Part shown: one piece after another, positions 25,244 to 32,779 of the stretch
Layout of the letters: the number at the start of each line of letters is the position of its first letter
How positions within the stretch are numbered: position 1 is the first letter of the stretch
Origin: an uncultured Oceanisphaera sp.
GTDB taxonomy: Bacteria; Pseudomonadota; Gammaproteobacteria; Enterobacterales; Aeromonadaceae
Assembly: GCF_947495715.1 (NCBI RefSeq)
Contig: NZ_CANLZU010000003.1
Span: forward strand, 62,001-126,000
DNA length: 64,000 bases
Reading direction: 5' to 3'
Program-made: the position numbers and the translations under genes
The notes under the pieces: generated by a model
Databases searched by the model: none
What the model was told of the DNA's origin: nothing
What the model saw: only the letters and a program-made list of their open reading frames with translations

Positions 25244-26332
25244 ATGTCCCGACTATTTTCAACCTTAACCATAAAAGACGTCACCTTCAGAAACCGCATC
25301 GGCGTGTCTGCCATGTGCCAGTACAGCTCTGTCGATGGGGTCGCGACCGACTGGCATCTGGTGCACCTGGGCTCCCGGGCCGTGGGCGGTGCGGGTCTGA
25401 TCATGTCGGAGGCCACCGCCGTCACCCCCGAGGGCCGTATCACTCCGGGCTGTGCCGGCATCTGGAATGATGAGCAAGTGGAAGCACTGATCCCCATCAC
25501 CCGTTTTATCGAGCAGCACGGCGCCGTGCCCGGCATCCAGATAGCCCATGCCGGCCGCAAGGGCAGCGCCGCGCGCCCCTGGGAGGGAGGGCATCACCTG
25601 AATAACGAAGAAGGCGGTTACGACATCATGGCCCCGGGCAGCGAGCCGTTCGACAGCGACGGCGTCCGCCTCTGGAAAACACCTCGCATGATGACTCACG
25701 TCGACATAGAGCAGACCCAGGCCGCCTTCGTCGCCGCCGCTCGGCGTTCTTTGCGGGCAGGTTACAAACTGCTGGAGATCCATGCGGCCCATGGTTATTT
25801 GCTGCACAGCTTCTTTACGCCGCTGGCCAATAACCGCCAGGATGAATACGGGGGCAGCCTTGAAAACAGGGCCCGGATGCTGCTGGAAACCACGAAGAGG
25901 ATCAGGGATGTGTGGCCGGAACATCTGCCGCTGGCGGTCCGGCTTTCCGCCGCCGACTGGGATGACCAGGGGTTAACCGTTCAGGACAACATTCAAATGG
26001 CGAAATGGCTCAGGGAACTGGGTGTCGATATTGTCGACTGCAGTGCGGGCGGTGCCAGCCCGGCTTCACGCAGTTCACTGGGCAGCCGCAACGCCGACCA
26101 GATAGGGCTGGCCGCCGGCATCCGGGAGGGAGCCGATATCAAGACCATGGCGGTCGGCGCCGTGACCGAAGCGGAGCAGGCGGAAAGCATCATCGCCTCT
26201 GGTCAGGCCGATCTGGTGCTGCTTGGCCGCGAGATGCTGCGTGATCCCTACTGGCCCTTCCATGCGGCCCAAACCCTGGGCGTGGACACCAAAACCATTA
26301 TGCCGGTACAAAATGCGTTTTTTGTCGGCTGA
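25244..26332 (+). CDS. Old-yellow-enzyme family NADH:flavin oxidoreductase (YqjM/XenA-like)
   Basis: A 362-residue FMN protein with a TIM-barrel fold. SAMCQYSSVDGVATDWHLVHLGSRAVGG at about residues 22-50 carries the redox-tuning cysteine of the YqjM/XenA branch. IQIAHAGRKGSA (near 98) and EIHAAHGYLLHSFFTPLANNRQDEYGGSLENR (near 178-210) hold the substrate histidines and phosphate-binding part. It would reduce activated double bonds or nitro compounds with NAD(P)H. Start: CGGAGGAGCAATA before ATG 25244; the longer frame to 25160 is not supported. A divergent LysR regulator is likely its controller. Confidence 0.93.
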   Translation: MSRLFSTLTIKDVTFRNRIGVSAMCQYSSVDGVATDWHLVHLGSRAVGGAGLIMSEATAVTPEGRITPGCAGIWNDEQVEALIPITRFIEQHGAVPGIQIAHAGRKGSAARPWEGGHHLNNEEGGYDIMAPGSEPFDSDGVRLWKTPRMMTHVDIEQTQAAFVAAARRSLRAGYKLLEIHAAHGYLLHSFFTPLANNRQDEYGGSLENRARMLLETTKRIRDVWPEHLPLAVRLSAADWDDQGLTVQDNIQMAKWLRELGVDIVDCSAGGASPASRSSLGSRNADQIGLAAGIREGADIKTMAVGAVTEAEQAESIIASGQADLVLLGREMLRDPYWPFHAAQTLGVDTKTIMPVQNAFFVG

Positions 26333-26478
26333 AAATAGCTGAATACATAAAAAGGGGCCGTTTGCCCCATCCGGCCCACTTACTAGCGGTGATAAGACAG
26401 GTATCGGGTTGACATGGCGCCGTACCTGTAAGCACTATCACGTCGAGTGTTTAACCTGTTTCATCACAAGGAATTACG

Positions 26479-26901
26479 ATGCCGGATTTGAAAATCGTCG
26501 CCTACGACAACGAACACCAGCCTCACATCCGCGCCATTCGCGAGGCGGTATTCATACAGGAGCAGGGCGTTCCCCCCGAGCTGGAATTCGATGGCCTGGA
26601 TGCGTCGGCCATGCAGGTGCTGGTGGCGGTAGACGGTAACTATGTCGGCACCGGGCGCATGCTGGACGATGGCCATATCGGTCGCATCGCCATTCTGCAG
26701 GCCTATCGGGGCCAGGGGCTGGGCGGCCACGTCGTACAGGCGCTGGTGGATGAGGCTGCTCGCCTGAAGTATCCGCGGGTGTATCTGGGCGCCCAGACCC
26801 ATGCCATCGACTTCTATGCAAAGCTGGGCTTTACGCCTTATGGCGAGGAGTTCATGGACGCGGGAATCCCGCATCTCGCCATGGAAAAATCACTGACCTG
26901 A
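26479..26901 (+). CDS. GNAT-family N-acetyltransferase (ElaA-like)
   Basis: A 140-residue GNAT protein. It has VFIQEQGVPPELEFDGLD near residues 24-41, the acetyl-CoA motif IGRIAILQAYRGQGLGGHVVQALVDEA near 67-93, and the end motif HAIDFYAKLGFTPYGEEFMDAGIPHLAMEK. These fit the ElaA/YjcF branch. The substrate is unknown. Ribosome site: AAGGAATTACG. A fragment of a palindromic repeat begins right after its stop. Confidence 0.9.
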   Translation: MPDLKIVAYDNEHQPHIRAIREAVFIQEQGVPPELEFDGLDASAMQVLVAVDGNYVGTGRMLDDGHIGRIAILQAYRGQGLGGHVVQALVDEAARLKYPRVYLGAQTHAIDFYAKLGFTPYGEEFMDAGIPHLAMEKSLT

Positions 26902-26902
26902 A

Positions 26903-26955
26903 GATGGAGGTGCTTGAGCGAGTCGGCGGAGCGGGTCCTTTGCCCGAGGTGTGAA
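26903..26955. repeat. Fragment of a long palindromic element
   Basis: GTGCTTGAGCGAGTCGGCGG and the following AGCGGGTCCTTTGCCCG match the right end of element R3 (31345-31383) with few differences. Only this arm is present; the partner arm is missing. Confidence 0.7.
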
Positions 26956-26976
26956 TATCAGGCCACTGAGCCGCCA

Positions 26977-27972
26977 TCAAAAATAGTACTGCAACCCGAC
27001 TCCATAGAGGTTGTCTTCATTCTCGGCGCTGTTCATCAGGTATTCGGCATACAACTTGGCCTTGGGCAGCAGATAGTATTCGGTGGCGAAAATCATCTTG
27101 TCTTCCCAGCGCTCACGGGCCGGTTCGTGCAGGCTGAGGCGATTGTAGCCAAGACCGAACGCAACCTGCTTGTAGCTGTACGACACCACCCCTTCCCAAT
27201 AGTCGAAGCGAAAGCGGTCGATGCACTCGGGGCCTACCCAGCACACATCATCATAATTGGCCCGTCCCCGGGTCAAGGCCGCGTAAAAGCCGCCGGTCGT
27301 GCGATAACTGACACCGGCCGCCATATTGCGAATACCACCATTGGGTGCACCCAACTGCTTGTTCTCGACTGCCAGCACCACGCCCAGACCGTTATCGGCC
27401 TGGTAACCGGCGGAGGCGCCGTACTGGGCCTCGGTGCCGCTGTTGTTATCCTGTTTGTTGGCGTCATTAAAGGCATAGCCGGCACGCACATCCAGGCCGT
27501 CTTTTGCCCAGGTGACCTTAACCTGATCATCCAGGGCCGTATCCGTCATGTAGCCATGGCCGCCGAACAGGTTGAACACGTCGGTCATATCCCGTAACTG
27601 GTTAAAAGGGCTGTCGCTGCGCCCGGCCGTCAATTCCAGATCATCCCGGATGCGTACTCCCAACCAGGCCTCGTCTGAATAAATTTGATCCCCGTAACGG
27701 GAGTCATTGACCAGATCCCAGCTCATTTCACCAATCAGGACAAGATCCGCATTCAGCCGGCCGGCGCCGGACAGCCCCAGCGAAGCCAGGCTGTTACCGC
27801 CAAACGACTCGGCCCGGTAGCCCTGTTGGCTACTCTGCTGATAACCCAGGACACCGAATTCCTGTTGCAGCTTGCCGTGAAGTTCCAGCACCTGCCGGTG
27901 ATCGTCGGTGCTCCAGGTCAACGCCATGGCCGAGCCGGAAAACAAGAGAAGGGGAAGTATTAGGCGCATCAT
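26977..27972 (-). CDS. Outer-membrane porin, OmpC/OmpF-like
   Basis: A 331-residue beta-barrel protein: signal peptide (MMRLILPLLLFSGSAMA), alternating strand pattern, and a C-terminal aromatic strand ending in QYYF, the recognition signal for the BAM complex. SWDLVNDSRYGDQIYSDEAWLGVR and TDVFNLFGGHG resemble loop 3 of Gram-negative general porins. It would allow diffusion of small solutes across the outer membrane. An in-frame GTG lies just before the chosen ATG. Confidence 0.85.
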   Translation of the reverse strand: MMRLILPLLLFSGSAMALTWSTDDHRQVLELHGKLQQEFGVLGYQQSSQQGYRAESFGGNSLASLGLSGAGRLNADLVLIGEMSWDLVNDSRYGDQIYSDEAWLGVRIRDDLELTAGRSDSPFNQLRDMTDVFNLFGGHGYMTDTALDDQVKVTWAKDGLDVRAGYAFNDANKQDNNSGTEAQYGASAGYQADNGLGVVLAVENKQLGAPNGGIRNMAAGVSYRTTGGFYAALTRGRANYDDVCWVGPECIDRFRFDYWEGVVSYSYKQVAFGLGYNRLSLHEPARERWEDKMIFATEYYLLPKAKLYAEYLMNSAENEDNLYGVGLQYYF

Positions 27973-27993
27973 CACTCACACCGGGTAAACATG

Positions 27994-28019
27994 AAAAAGG
28001 GTGCTGCAAACAGCACCCT
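27994..28019 (-). terminator. Terminator after the small secreted protein gene
   Basis: On the minus strand the stem GGGTGCTG/CAGCACCC with loop TTTG is followed by CTTTTTC. It lies between the secreted-protein gene and the porin gene, so the two are probably separate transcripts. Confidence 0.85.
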
Positions 28020-28049
28020 CCTGGACCGTCATTTCAATACCGGTCGGGA

Positions 28050-28352
28050 TTAACGGTAAAAGTTGTTCTTGTAGCTGTAGTCCTGACCGTTAACGTTCTT
28101 GTTGATGGTGACGCTGCCATCTTCGTTGACCTGCTTGTCTACGGTGTAGCTGTAGGTTTCGCCGTTGGCCTTGGTCACGGTCTTGGTGAAAGACACGGAG
28201 CCGTCTTCGGATACGGTCTTGTTCACTTCAACATCGGCGTAGTCGTTGCTGTAGCTGTTGTTGTAGGAGTAGTTGCCACCGAAACCGGCGTTGGCGGAAG
28301 CGGCGAGTACCAGAGCGGCTGCGGAAATAACCCATTTGGTTTTGTTCATCAT
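28050..28352 (-). CDS. Small secreted protein with two internal repeats
   Basis: A 100-residue protein with a signal peptide ending ASANA (residue 22). The mature part is Tyr/Asn-rich (YSYNNSYSNDY) and contains two related units of the form EDGSV-x3-K-x-V...NG-x2-YSY, around residues 49-71 and 77-95. There are no cysteines and the residues are mostly polar, suggesting an extended beta structure outside the inner membrane. I do not recognise the family. It has its own terminator and follows AAAGGAAAAGATA. Confidence 0.7.
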   Translation of the reverse strand: MMNKTKWVISAAALVLAASANAGFGGNYSYNNSYSNDYADVEVNKTVSEDGSVSFTKTVTKANGETYSYTVDKQVNEDGSVTINKNVNGQDYSYKNNFYR

Positions 28353-28821
28353 TATCTTTTCCTTTTTAATTATTTATACGTGCTCGGCCTGGTGTCTTGT
28401 TAATGCACACCAGCCAGAGGGTTCGAGCCGGCGTTCGTTATTCACCGATGCCCTCGAACGAGATGAAGCCTACTCCCTCGAAATTATGGATACAATAAAC
28501 TTAAATATTGTGCACAACATGTAAATTCGACCACAAACTGCGACACTCAGCCGCTCATGAGTCTCCAGACGATACCAGCTCGCTGTCGGCAGAATAAAAA
28601 TCCTGACCCAAAAGACAGAAAAGTGAATTATGCTGGGACAGGAGCTGTCACCTGGTTCCATTCGATACATTTTTTAACTTTTTTAACCCGCTTTTCACGC
28701 TCTGCTCTCGCATAAGCAAATGAATACGCCGTTCCGTTCACCACGAAATGGGGATGGCGCCGACTGACCCAAGCCGTCGGCCTGTGCGATAATGGCGCTC
28801 TTTGTCATCACCGGGTTTGCC
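28353..28821. other. AT-richer spacer before rsuA
   Basis: A 469-bp region of lower GC than its neighbours. It must hold the promoter of the secreted-protein gene (minus strand) and of rsuA (plus strand). A perfect palindrome TTGTGCACAA lies at 28508-28517 and could be a regulator site. I find no convincing ORF. Confidence 0.4.
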
Positions 28822-29535
28822 ATGCGCCTCGATAAATTCATCTGCAAAAGTACCGAGCTGAGCCGGGTTCAGGCCAGAGCGGCCATTCATGCCGGCGAGA
28901 TCAGGGTCAACGATGAGACCATCATCGAAGAGGCGACCCAGGTGCATGAAAACAACTGCATTACCCTTGGCGGGCAGCGGCTGGTGGCCCGGCCCTCGCG
29001 TTACCTGATGATGAACAAGCAGCCGGCCACCCTCAGCTCCAACGTGGACGGTGTGTATCCGTCGCTGTTTCATCGCTTGAATATCGAGCGGGCCGATGAT
29101 TTACACATCGTCGGCCGGCTGGATGCCGACACCACCGGGCTGGTGCTGCTTACCGACGACGGCCGCTGGTCGTTCAATATCATTCGGCCACGGCAGCAAT
29201 GTAAAAAAGTGTATCGGGTCGGCCTGCGAGACCCGCTGGCCGAGAATGTTGCCGAACGCTTTGCGCAGGGGCTGCTGTTGCAGGGTGAAAGTGCCCCGAC
29301 CCTGCCGGCCGGGCTGGAAGTCGTTGGCCCCAGAGAAGTGCTGCTCACCATTACCGAAGGTCGGTTTCATCAGGTCAAGCGCATGTTTGCCGCCGTCGGC
29401 AACCGGGTGATCAGCCTGCACCGTGAGCAAATAGGTAGTTTGCGTCTGGATGTGGAATCGGGCCAGTGGCGTCATCTGACCTTTGATGAAGTACGCCGCC
29501 TTGACCCGGGCGCTGCCCAGCCATCAGAAGAGTAA
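28822..29535 (+). CDS. rsuA: 16S rRNA pseudouridine(516) synthase RsuA
   Basis: A 237-residue protein that starts MRLDKFICKSTELSRVQA, the S4 RNA-binding domain, followed by the RsuA/RluE catalytic motif GRLDADTTGLVLLTDDG near residue 98, with the catalytic aspartate in RLDADT. It converts U516 of 16S rRNA to pseudouridine. The ATG at 28822 gives the family's normal start; the frame opens earlier at 28792. manC follows 4 bases after its stop. Confidence 0.93.
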   Translation: MRLDKFICKSTELSRVQARAAIHAGEIRVNDETIIEEATQVHENNCITLGGQRLVARPSRYLMMNKQPATLSSNVDGVYPSLFHRLNIERADDLHIVGRLDADTTGLVLLTDDGRWSFNIIRPRQQCKKVYRVGLRDPLAENVAERFAQGLLLQGESAPTLPAGLEVVGPREVLLTITEGRFHQVKRMFAAVGNRVISLHREQIGSLRLDVESGQWRHLTFDEVRRLDPGAAQPSEE

Positions 29536-29539
29536 GACC

Positions 29540-30979
29540 ATGCTGTTTCCCGTTATCATGGCCGGCGGCCACGGCGCTCGCCTGTGGCCCTTGTCGCGCC
29601 AACAACATCCCAAGCAGTTTCTGCCGCTGGTGGATGAATCCCTGTCCATGCTGCAGGCCACCCTGATGCGGCTGGACGGGCTGAACACGGCGTCGCCGCT
29701 GCTGATTTGCAACGAGCAGCATCGTTTTCTGGCCGCCGAACAGGTGCGTCAACTGTCCGGCTTGCAGGCACAGATCATGCTGGAGCCGGTGGGCCGCAAC
29801 ACGGCGCCGGCCATTGCGCTGGCGGCGCTGTTCGCTGCCGAACAGCTTGTCGGTGAACAGACTTGCGAACAGGCAGAAGACGCCCTGTTGCTGGCCTTGC
29901 CCGCCGATCATGCCATGAGCGATGTGCCGGCGTTTCAGGCCGCCGTGCAAGCGGCCCTGCCGCTGGCCCGGGCCGGCAAGCTGGTCACCTTCGGCATTGC
30001 GCCCACTCGGGCGGAAACCGGTTATGGCTATCTGCACCGGGGTTCATCTATTGAGGGTACCGACGGCTTTGAGGTCGCGCAGTTTGTGGAAAAGCCGGAT
30101 CAGGCGCGGGCCGAAGCTTATCTGGCCACCGGCGATTACGACTGGAACAGCGGCATCTTTCTGTTTTCGGCCACACGCTACCTGCAAGAGTTGGCGCGCT
30201 TTCAGCCCGAGGTGCTGGCTGCCTGCCGGGCGGCACTGGCGGGCAGCACGCGGGATCTCGACTTTATTCGGCTGGATGCCGAGGCCTTTGCCCGCTGTCC
30301 GGCTATTTCGGTGGACTATGGGGTGATGGAGCATACCGACGCCGCCGCCATGGTGCCGCTGAAGGCCGGTTGGAGCGATGTAGGCTCCTGGTCGGCGCTG
30401 GCCGAGCAGTTGGGGCAGGATGAACGGGGCAACACCCTTTGCGGCGACGTGCTGACCGAGCAGGTCGACCACTGTTTGATTCATGCCGACAGCCGCCTGG
30501 TCACCGCCCTGGGGGTCACGAATCTGGTGATAGTAGAAACCAAGGACGCCGTGCTGGTGGCCCACAAAGACAAGGAGCAGGACGTAAAGCGGCTGGTGGA
30601 GCAACTCGAGGCGCAAGGTCGCCGGGAGCACATCATTCACCGCGAATGCTATCGCCCCTGGGGCAAGTTCGATGCCATCGACAGCGGCAGCCGTTATCAG
30701 GTGAAGCGCATTACCGTGAATCCCGGCGCCCGCCTGTCGTTGCAGATGCATCATCACAGGGCCGAGCACTGGGTGGTGGTCAGCGGCACCGCCCGGGTTA
30801 CTCAAGGTGAACAGGTCCGGCTGCTCAGCGAGAATCAGTCGGTTTATATTCCGCTGGGCCAGCGGCATGCGCTGGAAAATCCGGGCAGAATACCGCTGGA
30901 GCTGATAGAGGTGCAGTCCGGCACCTACCTGGGCGAAGACGACATAGTCCGCTTTGAAGACAGTTATGGCAGGGGTTGA
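29540..30979 (+). CDS. manC: Mannose-1-phosphate guanylyltransferase / mannose-6-phosphate isomerase
   Basis: A 479-residue bifunctional enzyme. The nucleotidyltransferase domain opens with FPVIMAGGHGARLWPLSRQQHPKQFL (residues 3-28) and contains FVEKPDQARAEAYLATGDYDWNSGIFLF. The C-terminal cupin isomerase domain has RPWGKFDAIDSGSRYQVKRITVNPGARLSLQMHHHRAEHWVVVSG (residues about 370-415), with the metal histidines. It makes GDP-mannose for polysaccharide synthesis. It starts 4 bases after rsuA, an unusual pairing. A glycosyltransferase gene follows after a repeat element. Confidence 0.95.
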   Translation: MLFPVIMAGGHGARLWPLSRQQHPKQFLPLVDESLSMLQATLMRLDGLNTASPLLICNEQHRFLAAEQVRQLSGLQAQIMLEPVGRNTAPAIALAALFAAEQLVGEQTCEQAEDALLLALPADHAMSDVPAFQAAVQAALPLARAGKLVTFGIAPTRAETGYGYLHRGSSIEGTDGFEVAQFVEKPDQARAEAYLATGDYDWNSGIFLFSATRYLQELARFQPEVLAACRAALAGSTRDLDFIRLDAEAFARCPAISVDYGVMEHTDAAAMVPLKAGWSDVGSWSALAEQLGQDERGNTLCGDVLTEQVDHCLIHADSRLVTALGVTNLVIVETKDAVLVAHKDKEQDVKRLVEQLEAQGRREHIIHRECYRPWGKFDAIDSGSRYQVKRITVNPGARLSLQMHHHRAEHWVVVSGTARVTQGEQVRLLSENQSVYIPLGQRHALENPGRIPLELIEVQSGTYLGEDDIVRFEDSYGRG

Positions 30980-31060
30980 GTGATTGTTAAGCAGGCTGCC
31001 AAAGAGCCCGCTCCGGCGTTGCCTATCTGTGTCGCCAGCAGACGGTTTAGGCGTTAAGAA

Positions 31061-31391
31061 GAGGCAACACAGCCGCCTCCCGCGACACGCTTCGAACACA
31101 TCCATGTGACGCTCGGCAAATGCCATCTGACCGCCAGGGACGGTGGGAATGCCGGAACGGCAGGAGCATTTTCCGGCCCTGGTATTTCACGGTCGTGGGA
31201 GGCAATCTCTGTTGCCTCTTCTGATGCACCGAGCTGCCTACAGACAGCGCCAACAGGCGACTCTGCAGCATCAAGGAGGACCAAGGGATCTGCTCCGCCG
31301 ACCATCACATGGCAAGGATGCCATGTGATGAGCGTCACATGGATGTGCTTGAGCGAGTCGGCGGAGCGGGCCCTTTGTCCGGGATCGGTAT
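31061..31391. repeat. Long composite palindromic element, copy R3
   Basis: It has arms GAGGCAACACAGCCGCCTCC and GGGAGGCAATCTCTGTTGCC, a middle hairpin, and a GTCGGCGGAG module with core stem CACATGGC/GCCATGTG around AAGGAT. The first module carries an unusual core with GGAATGCCGGAACGGCAGG, also seen in R4. The ATACCAAT ends are degraded, leaving GGTATA at the right. It occupies most of the 525-bp spacer 30980-31504. The flanks (30997-31050, 31392-31445) carry further degraded repeat pieces and no gene. Confidence 0.8.
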
Positions 31392-31504
31392 AAGTGACAT
31401 TTCACTAAAACGGGTCGGAGGAGGCAACCCTGTTTCCTCTTTAGCTACAGCCAAGCAGAAATAACATCCGAACACCTAATAGGTGACGACAGGAAAACAA
31501 TGAC

Positions 31505-32740
31505 ATGAAAAAAGTACTGGTGATTGGCTATGTCTGGCCCGAGCCTAATTCCTCCGCCGCCGGCAGCCACATGTTGTCTATTTTGCGGCTCTATAAACAG
31601 CAGGGCTGGCAGGTGGAATTCGCCACCCCGGCCCAGCGCACCGAGCACATGGTCGATCTGGCCGCCGAGGGTATATCCAGCCAAAGCATTGCGCTCAATT
31701 GCGACAGTTTCGATGCCTATATTGTCGAATACGCGCCGGATATCGTCATGTTCGATCGTTTCATGATGGAAGAGCAGTTCGGCTGGCGGGTAGAGAAAAA
31801 CTGCCCTCAGGCGCTCAGAATACTGGATACCGAAGATCTGCAATGCCTGCGTCAGGCGCGCCATCAGGCCCATAAAGCCAATCGCGAGATGACCACCGCC
31901 GACCTGTTCAACGACATCGCCCGGCGGGAAATTGCCGCCATCTTGCGCAGCGACCTGTCGCTGATCATCTCGGACTTTGAAATGGCGCTGCTGCAGGACA
32001 GCTTCAAGGTAGACGGCCGCCTGCTGCATCACCTGCCCTTCATGGTCGATCTGGCACGGCTGCCGGCACACACCGCCGCGTATGCCAACCGCCGGCACTT
32101 CATGACCATCGGCAATTTTCGCCACGCCCCCAACTGGGATGCGGTGCTCTATTTACAGCAGATCTGGCCGCTGATCCGCAAGCAAGTGCCCGAGGCCGAA
32201 CTGCACATCTACGGCTCCTATCCGCCGCCCAAGGCCACGGCGCTGCACAACCCCAAAACCGGGTTTCTGATCAAGGGCTGGGCGGATGATGCCTTTGTGG
32301 TGATGGAGCAGGCGCGCATCTGTCTGGCGCCGCTGCGCTTCGGCGCCGGCATCAAGGGCAAGCTGCTGGATGCCATGATGATGCAAACGCCGAGTGTCAC
32401 CACCCCGATTGGCAGTGAAGGTATGCACGGATCTGCGCCCTGGCCGGGCATGATTGCCGATAATGCCGAGGCGTTCGCGGCGGCGGCGGTGGCGTTATAT
32501 CAGGACGAAACCGCCTGGCAGCAGGCGCAGCAGCAGGGCACCGAGCTGCTGCACCGCCGTTATAACGGAGCAATACTGGGCGAGCGACTGATCGAACGCA
32601 TCGACGCCACGGTTGTCGGTCTGGAAGAACATCGGTTACACAACTTCACCGGCAGCATGTTGCGTCATCACAGCATGATGAGCACCAAATACATGTCTCA
32701 GTGGATTGCCGCCAAGAACGCCAACCCGGCCGCAAGCTGA
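31505..32740 (+). CDS. Group 1 (GT4-type) glycosyltransferase
   Basis: A 411-residue GT-B fold protein. The N-terminal domain begins VLVIGYVWPEPNSSAAGSHM with the glycine-rich acceptor loop. The C-terminal donor domain includes FMTIGNFRHAPNWDAV, AELHIYGSYPP and ICLAPLRFGAGIKGKLLDAMMMQTPSVTT, where GAGIKGK is the nucleotide-sugar phosphate-binding region. It probably adds a sugar to a surface polysaccharide; manC upstream could supply GDP-mannose, though that link is only positional. The acceptor is unknown. Confidence 0.85.
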   Translation: MKKVLVIGYVWPEPNSSAAGSHMLSILRLYKQQGWQVEFATPAQRTEHMVDLAAEGISSQSIALNCDSFDAYIVEYAPDIVMFDRFMMEEQFGWRVEKNCPQALRILDTEDLQCLRQARHQAHKANREMTTADLFNDIARREIAAILRSDLSLIISDFEMALLQDSFKVDGRLLHHLPFMVDLARLPAHTAAYANRRHFMTIGNFRHAPNWDAVLYLQQIWPLIRKQVPEAELHIYGSYPPPKATALHNPKTGFLIKGWADDAFVVMEQARICLAPLRFGAGIKGKLLDAMMMQTPSVTTPIGSEGMHGSAPWPGMIADNAEAFAAAAVALYQDETAWQQAQQQGTELLHRRYNGAILGERLIERIDATVVGLEEHRLHNFTGSMLRHHSMMSTKYMSQWIAAKNANPAAS

Positions 32741-32779
32741 GCCGATTATCAATGAGCTGCCGCCATGCAGCGGCATGCT

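Noticed and set aside
26345-26375. GGGGC/GCCCC hairpin after the old-yellow-enzyme gene as terminator
   Set aside because: Short stem and no T tract on either useful side, so it was not listed as a feature.
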